From contig DATMYV010000017.1 of assembly GCA_035560795.1 (NCBI GenBank), forward strand, positions 1 to 64,000: 64,000 nucleotides of DNA. Reading direction: 5' to 3'. Origin of the DNA: Longilinea sp035560795 (GTDB lineage: Bacteria > Chloroflexota > Anaerolineae > Anaerolineales > Anaerolineaceae). This document shows positions 62,791 through 64,000 of the stretch, piece after piece. Numbering within the stretch: position 1 is the stretch's first letter; every line of letters starts with the position of its first letter. Below the pieces are notes generated by a model. The model saw only the letters and a list, made by a program, of their open reading frames with translations, did no database searches and was not told where the DNA came from. Position numbers and translations under genes: made by a program.

Positions 62791-62877
62791 TTCGAAGTCT
62801 CCTTCCTGTGATGTACAGGATAAAACAAGACTCAGTTTGCGTCCTTATGGCAACCCTAAATAAACCTTAAGATTACC

Positions 62878-64000
62878 TTATGACTGAGAAGGATTAAACT
62901 TCTGTAAATCCTTACTTTCCAGAGGCAGCGATAATAAAAATGTGCTTCCGCGGCCAGTCTGACTAACCAGTTCAAGCTTGCCCCCGTGAGCCAATGCCAG
63001 GTCCCGTGCAATCGTCAAACCCAACCCCATGCCCTGTTTTATCCGCCGGCTGGGATCGCCCCGATAAAATGGCAGAAAAATCTTTTCCTTTTCCTCTGCT
63101 TGTACTCCAACACCACTGTCACTTACCCTGAAGAGGAAAGTATCAGCATTCGTCGAAGAATCAATATGAACCGCCCCGCCTGGTGGCGTGTATTTCACTG
63201 CGTTGCTAAGCATATTTCCGATAATTTGAGCCACCCTGTCTGGATCCATAAGAACGGGTGGAAGATCCGGTTGGATTCGCACCTCCCAGTGCAGTTTTTT
63301 CTCCTCGGCAGCGGCTTCCCATGACCGTACCACGCCGGGCAGCCAGTCAGAGGGATTTACCCATTGCAGGTTTAATTCGAGATTTCCCAGTGACTGATCA
63401 TAAAGGTTGGCCAATTCCTCCAATAGATTCTGCAACCGCCGGGTTTCATCATCCATCCCCTGTGTTAAGTCTTTGAGCAATCGCGGGTCATTTTCTGCGC
63501 CGCTGCCCAGCGCATGGATGGCCGAGCGCAATGCGCCTAGAGGCCGCCCAATTTCATGGACCAGATTCGCCAATAATTGCCTGCGTGATTGCTCCAGGCT
63601 ACGCAGTTGATCGACCAGATAATTCACCGCCCGGGCTTGCGACCGTAATTCATCCGGTCCTCTTTCTTCAAGCCGTTCCCGCCGTTTTCCTGTGGCAATG
63701 CCGTAAATCGCATCCGTCACTTGCTGAACTGGCCGGCTGATGCTGATGGCCAGCCAGGTACCAAGGATCAGGCTCAAGGCCATTCCGACCAATAAAATCA
63801 CCGCAATCTGCCCCCGGACTTGAGAGAATAGCTCAAATAATGAAGCTAACCGGTAGGTGAGCCGCACAATGCCAACGATGCCACCGCCTGCATCACTAAC
63901 GGGTTCAAAGACATCAATCATCACATTTTTCGTTCGGAGAAATGAGTAATTGGTCAGGGCAGTCTCTTTACCACCCAATGCCTCATCCAATCCGGAGGAA
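62878..64000 (-). CDS. HAMP-domain sensor histidine kinase, 5' end outside the window
   Basis: The frame is open from 62878 past the window edge, so the N-terminus is missing. What remains has an extracytoplasmic tail, a transmembrane helix (IAVILLVGMALSLILGTWLAI), a HAMP domain (SRPVQQVTDAIYGIATGKRR), a HisKA box with phospho-His in NLVHEIGRPLGALR and a HATPase domain (RVSDSGVGVQAEEKEKIF; GMGLGLTIARDLALAHGG). It is a classic orthodox kinase. No partner regulator is visible; it may lie upstream outside the window. It lies 87 bases upstream of the htrA gene on the same strand. Confidence 0.88.
   Translation of the reverse strand, partial: SSGLDEALGGKETALTNYSFLRTKNVMIDVFEPVSDAGGGIVGIVRLTYRLASLFELFSQVRGQIAVILLVGMALSLILGTWLAISISRPVQQVTDAIYGIATGKRRERLEERGPDELRSQARAVNYLVDQLRSLEQSRRQLLANLVHEIGRPLGALRSAIHALGSGAENDPRLLKDLTQGMDDETRRLQNLLEELANLYDQSLGNLELNLQWVNPSDWLPGVVRSWEAAAEEKKLHWEVRIQPDLPPVLMDPDRVAQIIGNMLSNAVKYTPPGGAVHIDSSTNADTFLFRVSDSGVGVQAEEKEKIFLPFYRGDPSRRIKQGMGLGLTIARDLALAHGGKLELVSQTGRGSTFLLSLPLESKDLQKFNPSQS

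Noticed and set aside
1..64000. CRISPR arrays, rRNA genes, insertion sequences
   Set aside because: Reading for regularly spaced repeats, rRNA-like conserved stretches and transposase motifs gave none.

Overview
This is a gene-dense chromosomal window of moderate GC content from a free-living bacterium. I infer a member of the Chloroflexota, most likely Anaerolineae. That rests on family repertoire and gene style and has not been tested by a database search. It carries no rRNA, no CRISPR array and no recognisable insertion sequence. The only RNA gene found is tRNA-Leu(GAG). Many genes are packed into strings with 1-14 base overlaps, and intrinsic terminators sit between or inside the ends of convergent genes.

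Left part (1-20000): an XRE regulator, a ferritin-like/VIT iron exporter, a lone tyrosine recombinase, an unrecognised protein with a Cys-His-Asp arrangement, a LOG-type hydrolase overlapping an alkyltransferase-like protein, and a HemN-type radical SAM protein. Then come an aldo-keto reductase, a DHA2 drug-efflux protein, a dynamin-like GTPase, an M1-type metallopeptidase lipoprotein, TypA/BipA, a patatin, a two-component pair and a B12-binding radical SAM protein.

Centre (20000-31000): a LuxR-type protein with a degenerate receiver overlaps a serine protease with no export signal. A glycerol operon follows: glycerol kinase, a GlpA-like FAD glycerol-3-phosphate dehydrogenase, then SdhB-, SdhC- and SdhD-like subunits with no SdhA. 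This reads as a glycerol-3-phosphate:quinone oxidoreductase built on a succinate-dehydrogenase electron-transfer and membrane module, and it is the most interesting system here. Next are ribosomal protein L25, a CoA-type Nudix hydrolase, TrmI and an S9 peptidase.

Housekeeping block (31000-48200): IscS-MnmA (tRNA thiolation), a phosphohexomutase, TatD, a polyprenyl diphosphate synthase, tRNA-Leu, PlsX, an RluB-type pseudouridine synthase, ScpB, a G5-domain lipoprotein, a UDP-glucuronate decarboxylase followed by GtrA, a BchI-like AAA protein with a UroD-family protein and an RsmD-type methylase, a Nudix hydrolase, a pyrophosphate-type phosphofructokinase and a DegS-like histidine kinase.

Right part (48200-64000): eight polytopic membrane proteins of glycosyltransferase type (GT39/GT87-like). 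Seven lie on the minus strand in two tightly overlapping groups and one is divergent. After them come a GNAT-like protein, a lipoprotein-type HtrA protease with two PDZ domains, and a HAMP histidine kinase cut by the window edge.
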